DNA from: JANPJV01 sp031425695
GTDB taxonomy: Bacteria; Pseudomonadota; Gammaproteobacteria; Xanthomonadales; SZUA-5
Direction: 5' to 3'
DNA: 26,838 nt
Assembly (NCBI GenBank): GCA_031425695.1
Contig: JANPJV010000237.1
Span: 1 to 26,838, forward strand
Notes under the pieces: model-generated
What the model was told of the DNA's origin: nothing
What the model saw: the letters and a program-made list of their open reading frames with translations, nothing else
Databases searched by the model: none
Part shown: positions 5,570 to 13,670 of the stretch, piece by piece
How the letters are laid out: every line of letters begins with the position of its first letter
How positions within the stretch are numbered: the first letter of the stretch is position 1
Position numbers and translations under genes: made by a program

Positions 5570-8044
5570 ATGTCATACCAATTTCCACGGATGCTGCCGC
5601 TGGCGGCATTGATCGCCGGACTCACGTTGGGGAACACCGTCGAGGCGGCCGAGCTCGATCCGGCGCTGGCCTCGCGCTTGCCGGGGCTCGGCACGCAATC
5701 ACTGGAAGTAATCGTCAGCTTCCCCGGGAACGGCGCGCTCAGCAACGCACAGAAGGGTGTCCTGCAGAGCCTGGGCTTGAAGGGCGTCACCTTGAACGCG
5801 CTGCCGATCGCCGGCGTCCTGGCGACCGCCGAGCAGATCCGCGCGCTCGAAGCGCGCGACGATGTGCGCTCGGTCTGGTACAACGCGCCGCTGCAGTACG
5901 ACAACTATGAGGCGACTGCGCTCACCGGCGTCGACCACCTGCGCACTGATACGAGCCTGCGCAGTGCCGGGCTGCCTTACTCCGGCCGCAACATCGGCGT
6001 GCTGGTCAACGATTCCGGCGTCGACGGCCTGCACCCGGACCTGCGCTATCCGCAGCACGTGGTGCAGAACGTACTGGCGCAGATCAACCTGCATTCATTC
6101 GACACCCTGTTGCCGATTACCTACCAGGAAAATGTCCACAACACCGACATCGGGGCCGGACATGGCACCCACGTGGCGGGAATTGTCGGTGGCAACGGTG
6201 CCGCATCCACGGCGGGCCGATTTGAAGGCGTGGCGCCCGGCGCCAAGATCGTCGGCTACGGCTCGGGCGCAGCGCTGTTCATCCTCGATTCGCTGGGCGG
6301 CTTCGATTACGCGCTCACCCACCAGGCCCAGTACAACATCCGCGTGGTGTCGAACTCCTTCGGCAATACCGGCGATGTCGATACCGACTTCAATCCGGAT
6401 GACCCAACCAATATCGCCACCAAGGCGCTCGCCGATCGTGGCGTGATCGTGGTCTTTTCGGCCGGTAATGCCGGGCCCGGCGAGGCCACCATCACCGGCA
6501 ATTTCAAGAAGGCGCCCTGGGTGATCGCGGTGGCGGCCGGCGACAAGAAAGGCCGACTCGCCGATTTTTCCTCGCGCGGCGAAACCGGCCGTGGCGGCAC
6601 CGTCGAGATCGGCGGCGAGAGCTTTACCTGGAGCGACCAGCCGACCGTGACCGCGCCGGGCGATGGCATCTATTCGGCCCGTGCCTCGACCAGCGATGGC
6701 CTCGACCTCCTCGGCATCGAGGAAGCCATCAACGAGATTGGACCGGGACAGGCGGTTTACTACACCAAGCTCAGCGGAACCTCGATGGCGGCGCCGCACG
6801 TCTCCGGTATCGTTGCGCTCATGCTCGAAGCCAACCCGACGATGGATTGGCGCCAGGTCAAGCAACACCTGACCGCGACGGCCACCAATATTCCGGGACG
6901 CGAGGTCTTCGAAGTCGGCGCCGGCTATGTCAACGCGCATGCTGCCGTGCGGTCGGCCCTCGGCGTCGGCCGCTACGGCGCGACCGTCAATGCGAACACG
7001 GTGTTCAACGCCAATGCCGTGACCTCGGTCGATGGCAGCCAGAACGTGAGCTTCCAGTTTCTTCCGGTCGGCCCCACCGGGTCCGTCAACTTCAACGTGG
7101 CGGCCGGGATCAGCCTGGTCAGCGCCCGCGCCAACGTCGGTGACAACACCGTGGCCCTGGTATTGATCGATCCGAATGGCCAGAGCCACGGGTCTTCGAT
7201 CGCGCTGCCGGTTCTCGGCCAAAACATTTCCGTGAGCGCGCCGGGCATTCCCGGGACCTGGACGCTCACCGCACGCGGCGTCGGCTCAGTGTCCGGTACG
7301 GCGCTCGATCCCGCTCGCGTCACCAACGGTTATGGCGCGCCCGGCACCATCGACGCCACCATCAAGCAGGTCCGCACCACCGGATTCAATGGCCTCTTCG
7401 ATGTCGGGAATCACCCGGCTCGCGGCTTTGTCGAGGCGGCCGTGGCCGAGCGCCTGGTCGACAGCGATGCCACCGGGCTGTTTCGTCCGGATGCCAATCT
7501 CACCCGCGCCGAGTGGGCGCGTTTCCTGACCATGGGCGGCGCTGCGCGACAGTCCGATCCGCTGCGTGGCCCCAGCTTCTCCGACGTGCCGGCATCGAAT
7601 CCTTTGTACCCCTTTGCTGAGGCCGTCGGCGCGGGCAAGGGCGCCGCGCTCAAGGACGTGTTCTACGGACTCAATGGGATGCTGAGCGCGCGTGCGGGCC
7701 GCTTCGATCCGACCGCGACGGTCAGCCGCCTCGATCTGGCGGTGGGGATGGTCAAAGCACTCGGCCTGCATGCGCAGGCGGCAGCGCACCAAGGCCCGGT
7801 GCGCGCTGCGTTCAACGGCCAGCTCTACAGGATTGACGACGAAGCCAGCATCCCGGCCGATCTGCGCGGCTATGTCCAGCTCGCACTCGACCTGCAACTG
7901 GTGCCGGCACGCTTCAGCCTGAGCCAGGGCCCATTCGAGCCCCAGCCCACGCTGCATGCGAGCTTCGACGGTTCCCAGAGCACCACGCGCGCGTTCTACG
8001 CCGTCACGGCGACGCGCTTCCTCGACGCCTACCAGGCGCCCTGA
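5570..8044 (+). CDS. Secreted subtilisin-like serine protease (S8) with SLH-like C-terminal region
   Basis: 824 residues from the ATG at 5570, preceded by AGGGG at a good distance; an upstream in-frame GTG at 5537 would spoil the signal peptide. Signal peptide at about 1-27 (hydrophobic core LPLAALIAGLTLG, cleavage near VEA-AE). An I9-like propeptide follows (about 45-110). The S8 domain has D148 (NDSGVDGLHPDL), H198 (GHGTHVAGI), oxyanion N300 (SAGNAG) and nucleophile S405 (SGTSMAAPHVSG), so the triad is complete. A beta-rich domain follows (about 490-590), resembling PPC/P-domain modules. Residues about 615-740 contain two S-layer-homology-like units (FVEAAVAERLVDSD, FRPDANLTRAEWARFL, FSDVPASNPLYPFAEAV, FDPTATVSRLDLAVGMVKALG). 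It should be exported by Sec and act outside the cytoplasm as a general endopeptidase. SLH-like units often bind the cell surface, but in a Gram-negative host that role is uncertain. Confidence 0.95.
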   Translation: MSYQFPRMLPLAALIAGLTLGNTVEAAELDPALASRLPGLGTQSLEVIVSFPGNGALSNAQKGVLQSLGLKGVTLNALPIAGVLATAEQIRALEARDDVRSVWYNAPLQYDNYEATALTGVDHLRTDTSLRSAGLPYSGRNIGVLVNDSGVDGLHPDLRYPQHVVQNVLAQINLHSFDTLLPITYQENVHNTDIGAGHGTHVAGIVGGNGAASTAGRFEGVAPGAKIVGYGSGAALFILDSLGGFDYALTHQAQYNIRVVSNSFGNTGDVDTDFNPDDPTNIATKALADRGVIVVFSAGNAGPGEATITGNFKKAPWVIAVAAGDKKGRLADFSSRGETGRGGTVEIGGESFTWSDQPTVTAPGDGIYSARASTSDGLDLLGIEEAINEIGPGQAVYYTKLSGTSMAAPHVSGIVALMLEANPTMDWRQVKQHLTATATNIPGREVFEVGAGYVNAHAAVRSALGVGRYGATVNANTVFNANAVTSVDGSQNVSFQFLPVGPTGSVNFNVAAGISLVSARANVGDNTVALVLIDPNGQSHGSSIALPVLGQNISVSAPGIPGTWTLTARGVGSVSGTALDPARVTNGYGAPGTIDATIKQVRTTGFNGLFDVGNHPARGFVEAAVAERLVDSDATGLFRPDANLTRAEWARFLTMGGAARQSDPLRGPSFSDVPASNPLYPFAEAVGAGKGAALKDVFYGLNGMLSARAGRFDPTATVSRLDLAVGMVKALGLHAQAAAHQGPVRAAFNGQLYRIDDEASIPADLRGYVQLALDLQLVPARFSLSQGPFEPQPTLHASFDGSQSTTRAFYAVTATRFLDAYQAP

Positions 8045-8069
8045 AGCAATGTTTGGACGCTATTGAATC

Positions 8070-8166
8070 GTAGGCCGCAGTGCCGCGTAGCGGCTCTGCG
8101 GCAGTCACGCGGGACACCCAAGGGCGCCGCAGAGCGCGCGGTAAAGCCACGCGCACTACGGCCTAC
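8070..8166. repeat. Nested inverted repeat between convergent genes
   Basis: Outer arms 8070-8087 (GTAGGCCGCAGTGCCGCG) and 8150-8166 (CGCGCACTACGGCCTAC) pair with one mismatch and one missing base. Inner arms GCTCTGCGGC (8093-8102) and GCCGCAGAGC (8126-8135) pair perfectly. It lies just after the protease stop and its right end overlaps the stop of the convergent membrane protein. It probably acts as a bidirectional transcript end or is a REP-like unit; there is no T-run, so classical intrinsic termination is not supported. Confidence 0.7.
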
Positions 8167-10553
8167 AAGTCTAATCGCAGGCGCGCACGCCGATCTCGGC
8201 GTGCGCCGAGATCCGGGCGAACGCGGACTTCAAAGCGCTCAACCGTGAGCTGCAGCGGCGTACGTCCGGGATCGATCCAGATCTGCACGGCGCCGGGCCT
8301 GGCAATCAGCACATTCGAATCGAGGCGCAGGCGCTGGTCGCCGGCGCAGACTTGATGATCGTGGAGAATGCTGACCCCGTCCCATTCGATGTGCATGGAG
8401 AGCGCCGCGCCACGCGGTGAGCACAGCATGCCCGCCTCCAGTTCGAGCGCCATCGGCCCGTCCGGCAGCGTCGGGACATCGATCGCCAGGGGCGCGGCCA
8501 ATGTCGTTCCGGGCAAGGGTAGTCCCTCGAGTGGCACGCTGGGGCGGCGCAGGCGGTAGAGCTCGGCGTCGCCGACGCGCAGCTCCAGGTCGGCGTTGCG
8601 TGCGAGCAGTTCGACCAGCTCGCCCGCTGCTGCTTGCGGGTGCAGGCTGACGTGCGTGAGCCCCAGTTCTTCGAACAGCGCCAGATAAGCGCCGCCGCTG
8701 GCATCCGTAGCCGCAGCCGCCAGCCGCGCGTGCAACTGCCGGTCGTGCCAGCTGTTGACGAAGCCCTGCCCCGCGGCCTCGGCCCCGAACGGCGTCACTT
8801 CGCCCAGCATCAGCACGCTGAAATGCCGTCCATGGCGCTCGCGCAGGTGCGCGATCTGCAGGCGTTCGGGCGCCACCCGCCGCAGGTATTCGGTCGGGGT
8901 TGCGTCCCGGTAGCGCGCCCACACCGCGAGTGGCGGATCACGCACGGTCCACACCGTGTTGCTCATGGCAACGACGTTTGCGAGCACCAGGCCCAGTACC
9001 AGCCAACGCCGCCAGCGTCGCCCCGTTTCCGGTGCCAAAAGCTGCGCGAGCACGACTGTGCACAGCGCCAGCGCCGGATACAGGTAGCGCAGGTACTGCA
9101 TCTGCAGGAACAGCAGCAGGCAGGCGCCCAGCCCTGCCAGGAGGAGCAGGCGCACGCGACGGTCGCCAATGCCCAGCAGCAACACCAGGAATCCCGCCAG
9201 CCACTGGAATCCGCCGGCGCCGTCCATGCCCTCGCTGAAGCGATCACTGTCGATGACCAGGTCGAAGGGCGCCGTCCATGCGACCAGGCCTTCAAAGCGC
9301 ACGTCGACCACCGGCGTCACCGGAAAGTCGGGCGACTGGAACACGTCGTTGAGAAGCGGCAGCACCGGATTCCCGCTGATGAGCCAGGCGTACACGTAGC
9401 TCGCGCCGCCGACCGCGACCTGGAGCAACAGCGCGAGCGCCGCGCTGGTCGCGCGGAGCGGCCGCAGGGTGCCGAGCAGCCACGCCGCTAAAGGCAGCAG
9501 GAACGCCAGCGTACTGACCTTCATGGCAAGCAGGAAGCCACCGAGTACGGCCAGCACCAGCAGGCGCCGCCGCGCATCGGGAACCAGCCCGGGGTCGATC
9601 AGGAGCGCGGCACAGGCGAGCACCACGGCAGCCGTCGGCAGCTCGGTCTGCATCGAGTGCAGCAGCGCATGGCTCATCGGCTGGCTCGCGAACAAGGCGA
9701 CGGCAAGCCAGCGCCAACCGGCTGCGACACCGGCCGCCGCCAGCATCTGCCAGATCAACGCCAGCGCAGCCAGAAACCAGAGGGTGTCGACCGCACCCCG
9801 AGCTTCGGCCTGCGCGAGGATCTGTGCGGCTGCCTGCAGGACATCCGCGGCCCAGGGCGACAACGCCCAGGCCACGCTATCGGGATCGAACCGGTAACGG
9901 CCGTGTTCTACGAGCTGTGCGGGCAGCCCCAGGTGGTAGACCAAGTCATCGTATTGCGCTGTCGGCAACCAGGCCGACGTGGCGCAATAGCCGATCACCA
10001 GCAGTGCCAGCACCGCTTCCCAGGACAGCCTGCAGGGCTCGCGCAAAGCGCCGAGGAAGGGCGCCAGTGCCTGGCGGAGTTCGGCGCGGCGCCACACCAC
10101 CAGCAGCAGCGCCGCGGATGCGTAGATCGCGAACCGGTGCACCCCAATCGGCAACAGCCAGCCGATCGCCGCGGCCAGCAGCGCGCAGCCGACCAGCAGC
10201 GCGACCAGGCTCTCGCGAATGCTGCGCGCCGGCACCAGCAGGCTGCCGAGGGCGAGCCCAGAGAGTGCCACGAGCGTCGTCGCGAGCACCGTCGGCAGTC
10301 CGAGCATGAGCGCATGCACGAGCGCCAGCACCAGCCCCAGCGAGCGCACGAATTCCAGCCGCAACGGAAAGCGCAGCAGCCACGCCGCGAGGCACGCCAG
10401 CGTCGCGTAGATCAACGCGTCCCGTGCGCGTGCGAACCCGTATGCCGCAAACACGTCGTGCTGCCAGATTCCCCAGGCGACGAGCGCACTGCCGAGCATC
10501 AGCGCGAGGTCGGTGGCGCGGGCACCTTGCAGGCGGCCGAACAAGGTCTGCAT
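8163..10553 (-). CDS. Large GT-C-like polytopic membrane protein, putative glycosyltransferase
   Basis: 796 residues. About ten to twelve hydrophobic helices fill residues 15-530. The motif YDDLVYH (201-207), in a loop after a membrane helix, resembles the acidic-pair motif in the first large periplasmic loop of PMT/ArnT-like (GT39) and related GT-C enzymes, where it binds the lipid-linked donor. The C-terminal part (about 550-796) is a soluble, probably periplasmic, domain. I infer transfer of a sugar from a polyprenyl-phosphate donor; donor and acceptor are unknown, and no known glycosylation cluster is adjacent. The ATG at 10553 has a weak ribosome site. The gene is convergent with the protease, and its last codons lie in the palindrome. 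It could instead be a large membrane protein of unknown function. Confidence 0.85.
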   Translation of the reverse strand: MQTLFGRLQGARATDLALMLGSALVAWGIWQHDVFAAYGFARARDALIYATLACLAAWLLRFPLRLEFVRSLGLVLALVHALMLGLPTVLATTLVALSGLALGSLLVPARSIRESLVALLVGCALLAAAIGWLLPIGVHRFAIYASAALLLVVWRRAELRQALAPFLGALREPCRLSWEAVLALLVIGYCATSAWLPTAQYDDLVYHLGLPAQLVEHGRYRFDPDSVAWALSPWAADVLQAAAQILAQAEARGAVDTLWFLAALALIWQMLAAAGVAAGWRWLAVALFASQPMSHALLHSMQTELPTAAVVLACAALLIDPGLVPDARRRLLVLAVLGGFLLAMKVSTLAFLLPLAAWLLGTLRPLRATSAALALLLQVAVGGASYVYAWLISGNPVLPLLNDVFQSPDFPVTPVVDVRFEGLVAWTAPFDLVIDSDRFSEGMDGAGGFQWLAGFLVLLLGIGDRRVRLLLLAGLGACLLLFLQMQYLRYLYPALALCTVVLAQLLAPETGRRWRRWLVLGLVLANVVAMSNTVWTVRDPPLAVWARYRDATPTEYLRRVAPERLQIAHLRERHGRHFSVLMLGEVTPFGAEAAGQGFVNSWHDRQLHARLAAAATDASGGAYLALFEELGLTHVSLHPQAAAGELVELLARNADLELRVGDAELYRLRRPSVPLEGLPLPGTTLAAPLAIDVPTLPDGPMALELEAGMLCSPRGAALSMHIEWDGVSILHDHQVCAGDQRLRLDSNVLIARPGAVQIWIDPGRTPLQLTVERFEVRVRPDLGARRDRRARLRLDL

Positions 10554-10802
10554 GAGTCAGGTCCAGGACAGCAGTGCCAACTCTGCCAGTTTGCGATGGG
10601 TCCGGCACGATGGTCGGACAGCTGTCGCGAGCGGGATCGCGCAGACAAGGGCAGATGCGACACCGCTCCTGGCCCATAGCGCTTCCCGCCCAGGAAAATC
10701 GGCGGAGCGCTGCTGCCGCGGCAAATCTTGCCGCCTCATGACGCCGGGCAAGGCTTCGATTTCACGTGTATCACAACCAGCTGAGGCAGTGCGCCGAGAC
10801 GT
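10554..10802. other. Non-coding stretch upstream of the GT-C-like gene
   Basis: No credible coding region. One perfect 7-bp hairpin, GCGGCAA/TTGCCGC with loop ATC (10718-10734), would lie in the 5' leader of the minus-strand membrane-protein gene. I could not pick out a convincing promoter. Confidence 0.4.
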
Positions 10803-10938
10803 AGGTCACGTTGCGCCCGCGTCGTCCCTGGATGGGCAAGACGCCAATCGGGCGCTACGTGACAACTCGCGACGGGCTGTCACGTAGCGCCCGATCAGTC
10901 CCATCCCTGGTGTACTGAGTGCGGTCGCAACGTGACCT
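10803..10938. repeat. Palindromic array: four alternating copies of GTCACGTWGCGCCCG
   Basis: The inner arms 10847-10864 and 10878-10895 are perfect 18-bp reverse complements (ATCGGGCGCTACGTGACA and its partner) around a 13-base loop. The outer arms 10803-10820 and 10921-10938 pair over 13 bases (AGGTCACGTTGCG/CGCAACGTGACCT) plus four more after one mismatch. Inner and outer arms are related, so one motif of about 15 bp, GTCACGTWGCGCCCG, occurs four times in orientation plus, minus, plus, minus. GATGGG/CCCATC in the spacers pairs too. This is the layout of REP-pair clusters (BIMEs). It lies just downstream of the minus-strand ybiI-type gene, where it could protect or end that transcript. Confidence 0.85.
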
Positions 10939-10967
10939 GCGTGGATCCCGTCACCACACACGCACCC

Positions 10968-11234
10968 TCACCTTAGCTGGCTGTCTTTCGACCCGCGCCG
11001 GTTGTAGCCGCTGAAGGCGGCGGCGGCCTGGTCGGCGGCCTGCTGGCAGATGACGCATAAACGCACGCCAGGAACGGCAGTGCGGCGAGCGATTGGGATG
11101 GGCGCCTCGCACTCTTCGCAGTGGGTGAGTCCGGGGCCTTGCGGCAGGCGCTCACGGACGCGTGCGATGGCGTCCTTGATGGTCGCGTCAATCTGATCCT
11201 GCACGGCGCCGTCGCCGGCCCATCCGGTGGCCAT
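10968..11234 (-). CDS. ybiI: YbiI-type DksA/TraR zinc-finger protein
   Basis: 88 residues. The ATG at 11234 is supported by AGGAGA seven bases upstream on the minus strand. The C4 zinc finger is formed by C39, C42, C60 and C63 (HCEECEAPIP and GVRLCVICQ), and the protein ends in GYNRRGSKDSQLR. Length, zinc-finger spacing and this C-terminus closely match Escherichia coli YbiI as I recall it. It has the zinc finger but not the long coiled coil of full DksA. Relatives act on RNA polymerase through the secondary channel; the role of YbiI itself is poorly known. It is divergent from the diguanylate cyclase (162-bp gap), so the two may share a control region. Confidence 0.93.
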   Translation of the reverse strand: MATGWAGDGAVQDQIDATIKDAIARVRERLPQGPGLTHCEECEAPIPIARRTAVPGVRLCVICQQAADQAAAAFSGYNRRGSKDSQLR

Positions 11235-11396
11235 CCCAAGTTCTCCTGTTGCTGGAAAAATGCAGCCTAAGTCTGTGTTCCTGAACCGAAACTGCACCTC
11301 ATCCGTAGCCCTCCCAAAGTCACCACACCAAGGCGACATCGCCTTCATCGGCCCGCTGTCAGCGTGCAACCGCCCGGGCTGAAACCAATTTACAAC

Positions 11397-12413
11397 ATGA
11401 AAATACTGGTAGCTGACGACAACGAGGTGCTCCGAGTCCTGCTCGGCGCCGAGCTGCAGTCGCTCGGACACACAGTCACCTTGGTCGACAATGGACTGGC
11501 TGCGTGGGATGCACTCTCGAGCGAGCCATTTTCGCTGCTGATTTCAGACTGGATGATGCCGGGAATGGACGGCCCCAGCCTGTGCCAGGCCGTGCGCGAA
11601 GAGTTTGGACTGAACTACATCTACATCATCCTGCTGACGTCGATGAGCGGCGCCTCGGACTATCGTGACGGTATCGCGGCGGGCGCCGACGACTTCCTTA
11701 ACAAGCCATTCAACCTCGAGCACCTGAAGGCGCGCCTGCACGCGGCAGAACGCATCCTCGCGTTGCACGCGCAGTTACGCGAGCAGGCCTTTCGCGATCG
11801 CCTCACCGGCCTGCTCAACCGTGGCGCGATTCTCGATACGCTCGAGCGCGAGGTCCAATGTGCGGCGCGGGAAGAGCGCGGATTGGCGGTCTACCTGGTC
11901 GACATCGATCACTTCAAGCGCGTGAACGACACCTTCGGGCATGCGGCCGGTGATGCTGTCCTGCAGGAAACGGCGCGAAGGATGCAGGCAAGCCTGCGGC
12001 CGTCCGACTGCCTCGGCCGCTACGGTGGCGAGGAATTCCTGATGGTCGCCCCCTGCGAGAACGTGCAGCACGCCCGTGATATCGGCGAGCGACTGCGACG
12101 CAAGGTCGCCGCGCATCCCATCGCCACGGGAGAAACCTCGATTGCAGTGACCGTGAGCGTCGGGCTGGTCGGTATCCGCGCGCAGGGCCATACCGTGCCG
12201 AGTGAGCTCGTCTTGATTGCCGACAAGGCGCTTTACGTCGCCAAGAATGGTGGTCGCAACCGCGTCGAGGTCGTGGACCGCTTCCCAAAACGGGTAGACC
12301 GGGGGACGCTCTCGACGCGCGTCGACCTGGTCCCTGACGCGCCGACCATGCTGCCCCCGCCGGCGCAGATCAGTGAACGCATCCAGGAGCGTCGAGCGGC
12401 CCAGCGCGGCTGA
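11397..12413 (+). CDS. REC-GGDEF diguanylate cyclase
   Basis: 338 residues from the ATG at 11397, which begins directly with the receiver-domain strand MKILVADDNE; a GTG at 11364 would add eleven residues of no evident value. The receiver has D7-D8, phosphoacceptor D51 (ISDWMMPGMDG), T81 and K103 (NKPF). The GGDEF domain starts at DRLTGLLNR (about 134-142), contains VDIDHFKRVNDTFGHAAGD, and has the active GGEEF motif at 210-214. The product-inhibition site RPSD (201-204) lies exactly five residues before GGEEF. It should make c-di-GMP from two GTP when phosphorylated, with feedback inhibition. No histidine kinase is adjacent; the kinase at 3654 or a distant one could serve. Output targets are unknown. 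Confidence 0.95.
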   Translation: MKILVADDNEVLRVLLGAELQSLGHTVTLVDNGLAAWDALSSEPFSLLISDWMMPGMDGPSLCQAVREEFGLNYIYIILLTSMSGASDYRDGIAAGADDFLNKPFNLEHLKARLHAAERILALHAQLREQAFRDRLTGLLNRGAILDTLEREVQCAAREERGLAVYLVDIDHFKRVNDTFGHAAGDAVLQETARRMQASLRPSDCLGRYGGEEFLMVAPCENVQHARDIGERLRRKVAAHPIATGETSIAVTVSVGLVGIRAQGHTVPSELVLIADKALYVAKNGGRNRVEVVDRFPKRVDRGTLSTRVDLVPDAPTMLPPPAQISERIQERRAAQRG

Positions 12414-12509
12414 GCGTGGAGCGGTGCTGGTAAATCGGTGGCGTGACGGACGCGCATGGCTTGGCTCCGCCTTGTGCTCTCAACAACGCCAACACCATCA
12501 TCCAACACC

Positions 12510-13592
12510 ATGAATACGCGCATCAAAGGTCGCGGGGCCGCGAGCAATCCGGTCGGCCGATTCGAATCGACCCGGGGTGAGACCGAAGATGACGGCTGGT
12601 GGCAGGACGAGGTCACGCCCGCCCGTCCTGAAACGCTGGTGGTCGAAGAGCAGGCACGCTCGATGATCCAGCACAATGACTCGCCGGATTTGCCATTCGA
12701 CCTGACCTTGAATCCGTACCGCGGCTGCGAGCACGGCTGCATTTACTGCTATGCGCGGCCGACGCACGAGTATCTCAACCTGTCACCTGGGCTCGACTTT
12801 GAAACCCGGCTTTACGCCAAGGTCAATGCGGCCGAGGTTTTGCGCCGGGAGCTCGTCAAGCCCTCGCATGAAGTGAGCCCAATCAATATCGGCGGCAGTA
12901 CCGACCCTTACCAGCCGGTCGAGAAGCGCTACCGGATCACGCGACAACTCATTGAAGTACTTGCCGAAACCCGCCATCCACTGACGATCGTCAGCAAGCA
13001 TGCACTGGTACTGCGCGATCTCGACCTCCTGCAGCAGCTCGCGCGCGACAATCTGGTCCAGGTGTTCCTGTCGGTGACCACGCTCGACAACCACCTCGCC
13101 AGCCGGCTGGAGCCCCGCGCCAGCGCGCCGCATGCACGCCTGCGCGCGGTGTCGGCGCTGGCGGCCGCAGGCATCCCCGTCGGCGTGCTGGTGTCGCCCT
13201 TGATCCCGGTGATTACAGATCCGGAAATGGAAAGCCTCATGGAGGCCGCCCGTGACGCCGGAGCCAACAGCATCAGCTACCAGCTCGTGCGCCTGCCGTA
13301 CCAGGTGAGCGCGCTTTTTCGCGAATGGCTGGAAGTGCATTACCCGCTGCGCGCCACCCATGTAATGAGCATCATCCAGCAGATGCGCGGCGGTCGCGAC
13401 AACGACCCGCGCTTCGGGTCGCGCATGAAAGGCGAGGGCCTGTTCGCCGAACTGCTCAAGCGCCGCTTCGAAGTTGCCCGCCGTCGCCTCGGCTTGGAAC
13501 TGCGCGACGAAGACGTACGGCTACGACGCGATCTATTCCAGGCCCCGAAGGCGCCGGCGAAGCCGTCGCCGCAGGGGGATTTGTTTGGGTGA
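12510..13592 (+). CDS. PA0069-family radical SAM protein
   Basis: 360 residues from the ATG at 12510, where the conserved family start KGRGAASNPVGRFE begins; a longer ORF from 12456 adds an unlikely leader. The radical SAM cluster motif is C73-x3-C77-x2-C80 (RGCEHGCIYCYARPTHEY). The pattern of this N-terminus followed by CEHGCIYCYARP is typical of the PA0069/SplB-like family. It should bind a 4Fe-4S cluster and cleave S-adenosylmethionine to a radical. SplB repairs spore photoproduct, but this family's substrate has not been established to my knowledge. It stands 96 bp after the diguanylate cyclase in the same direction and ends convergent with the carrier gene. Confidence 0.93.
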   Translation: MNTRIKGRGAASNPVGRFESTRGETEDDGWWQDEVTPARPETLVVEEQARSMIQHNDSPDLPFDLTLNPYRGCEHGCIYCYARPTHEYLNLSPGLDFETRLYAKVNAAEVLRRELVKPSHEVSPINIGGSTDPYQPVEKRYRITRQLIEVLAETRHPLTIVSKHALVLRDLDLLQQLARDNLVQVFLSVTTLDNHLASRLEPRASAPHARLRAVSALAAAGIPVGVLVSPLIPVITDPEMESLMEAARDAGANSISYQLVRLPYQVSALFREWLEVHYPLRATHVMSIIQQMRGGRDNDPRFGSRMKGEGLFAELLKRRFEVARRRLGLELRDEDVRLRRDLFQAPKAPAKPSPQGDLFG

Positions 13593-13670
13593 TGCGGGAT
13601 GCAAAGAGCCGCGGCGCTGGCGCGATCATTGTTTCGCGACAATCAAACAGCGCGCGCGCTCAGTGCCACG

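Noticed and set aside
6095..7222. 375-codon minus-strand frame opposite the S8 protease
   Set aside because: The catalytic triad and signal peptide on the plus strand settle the coding strand.
13593..13670. Small hairpin ATTGT/ACAAT between convergent genes
   Set aside because: Only five base pairs with a six-base loop and no T-run, which is within chance expectation.
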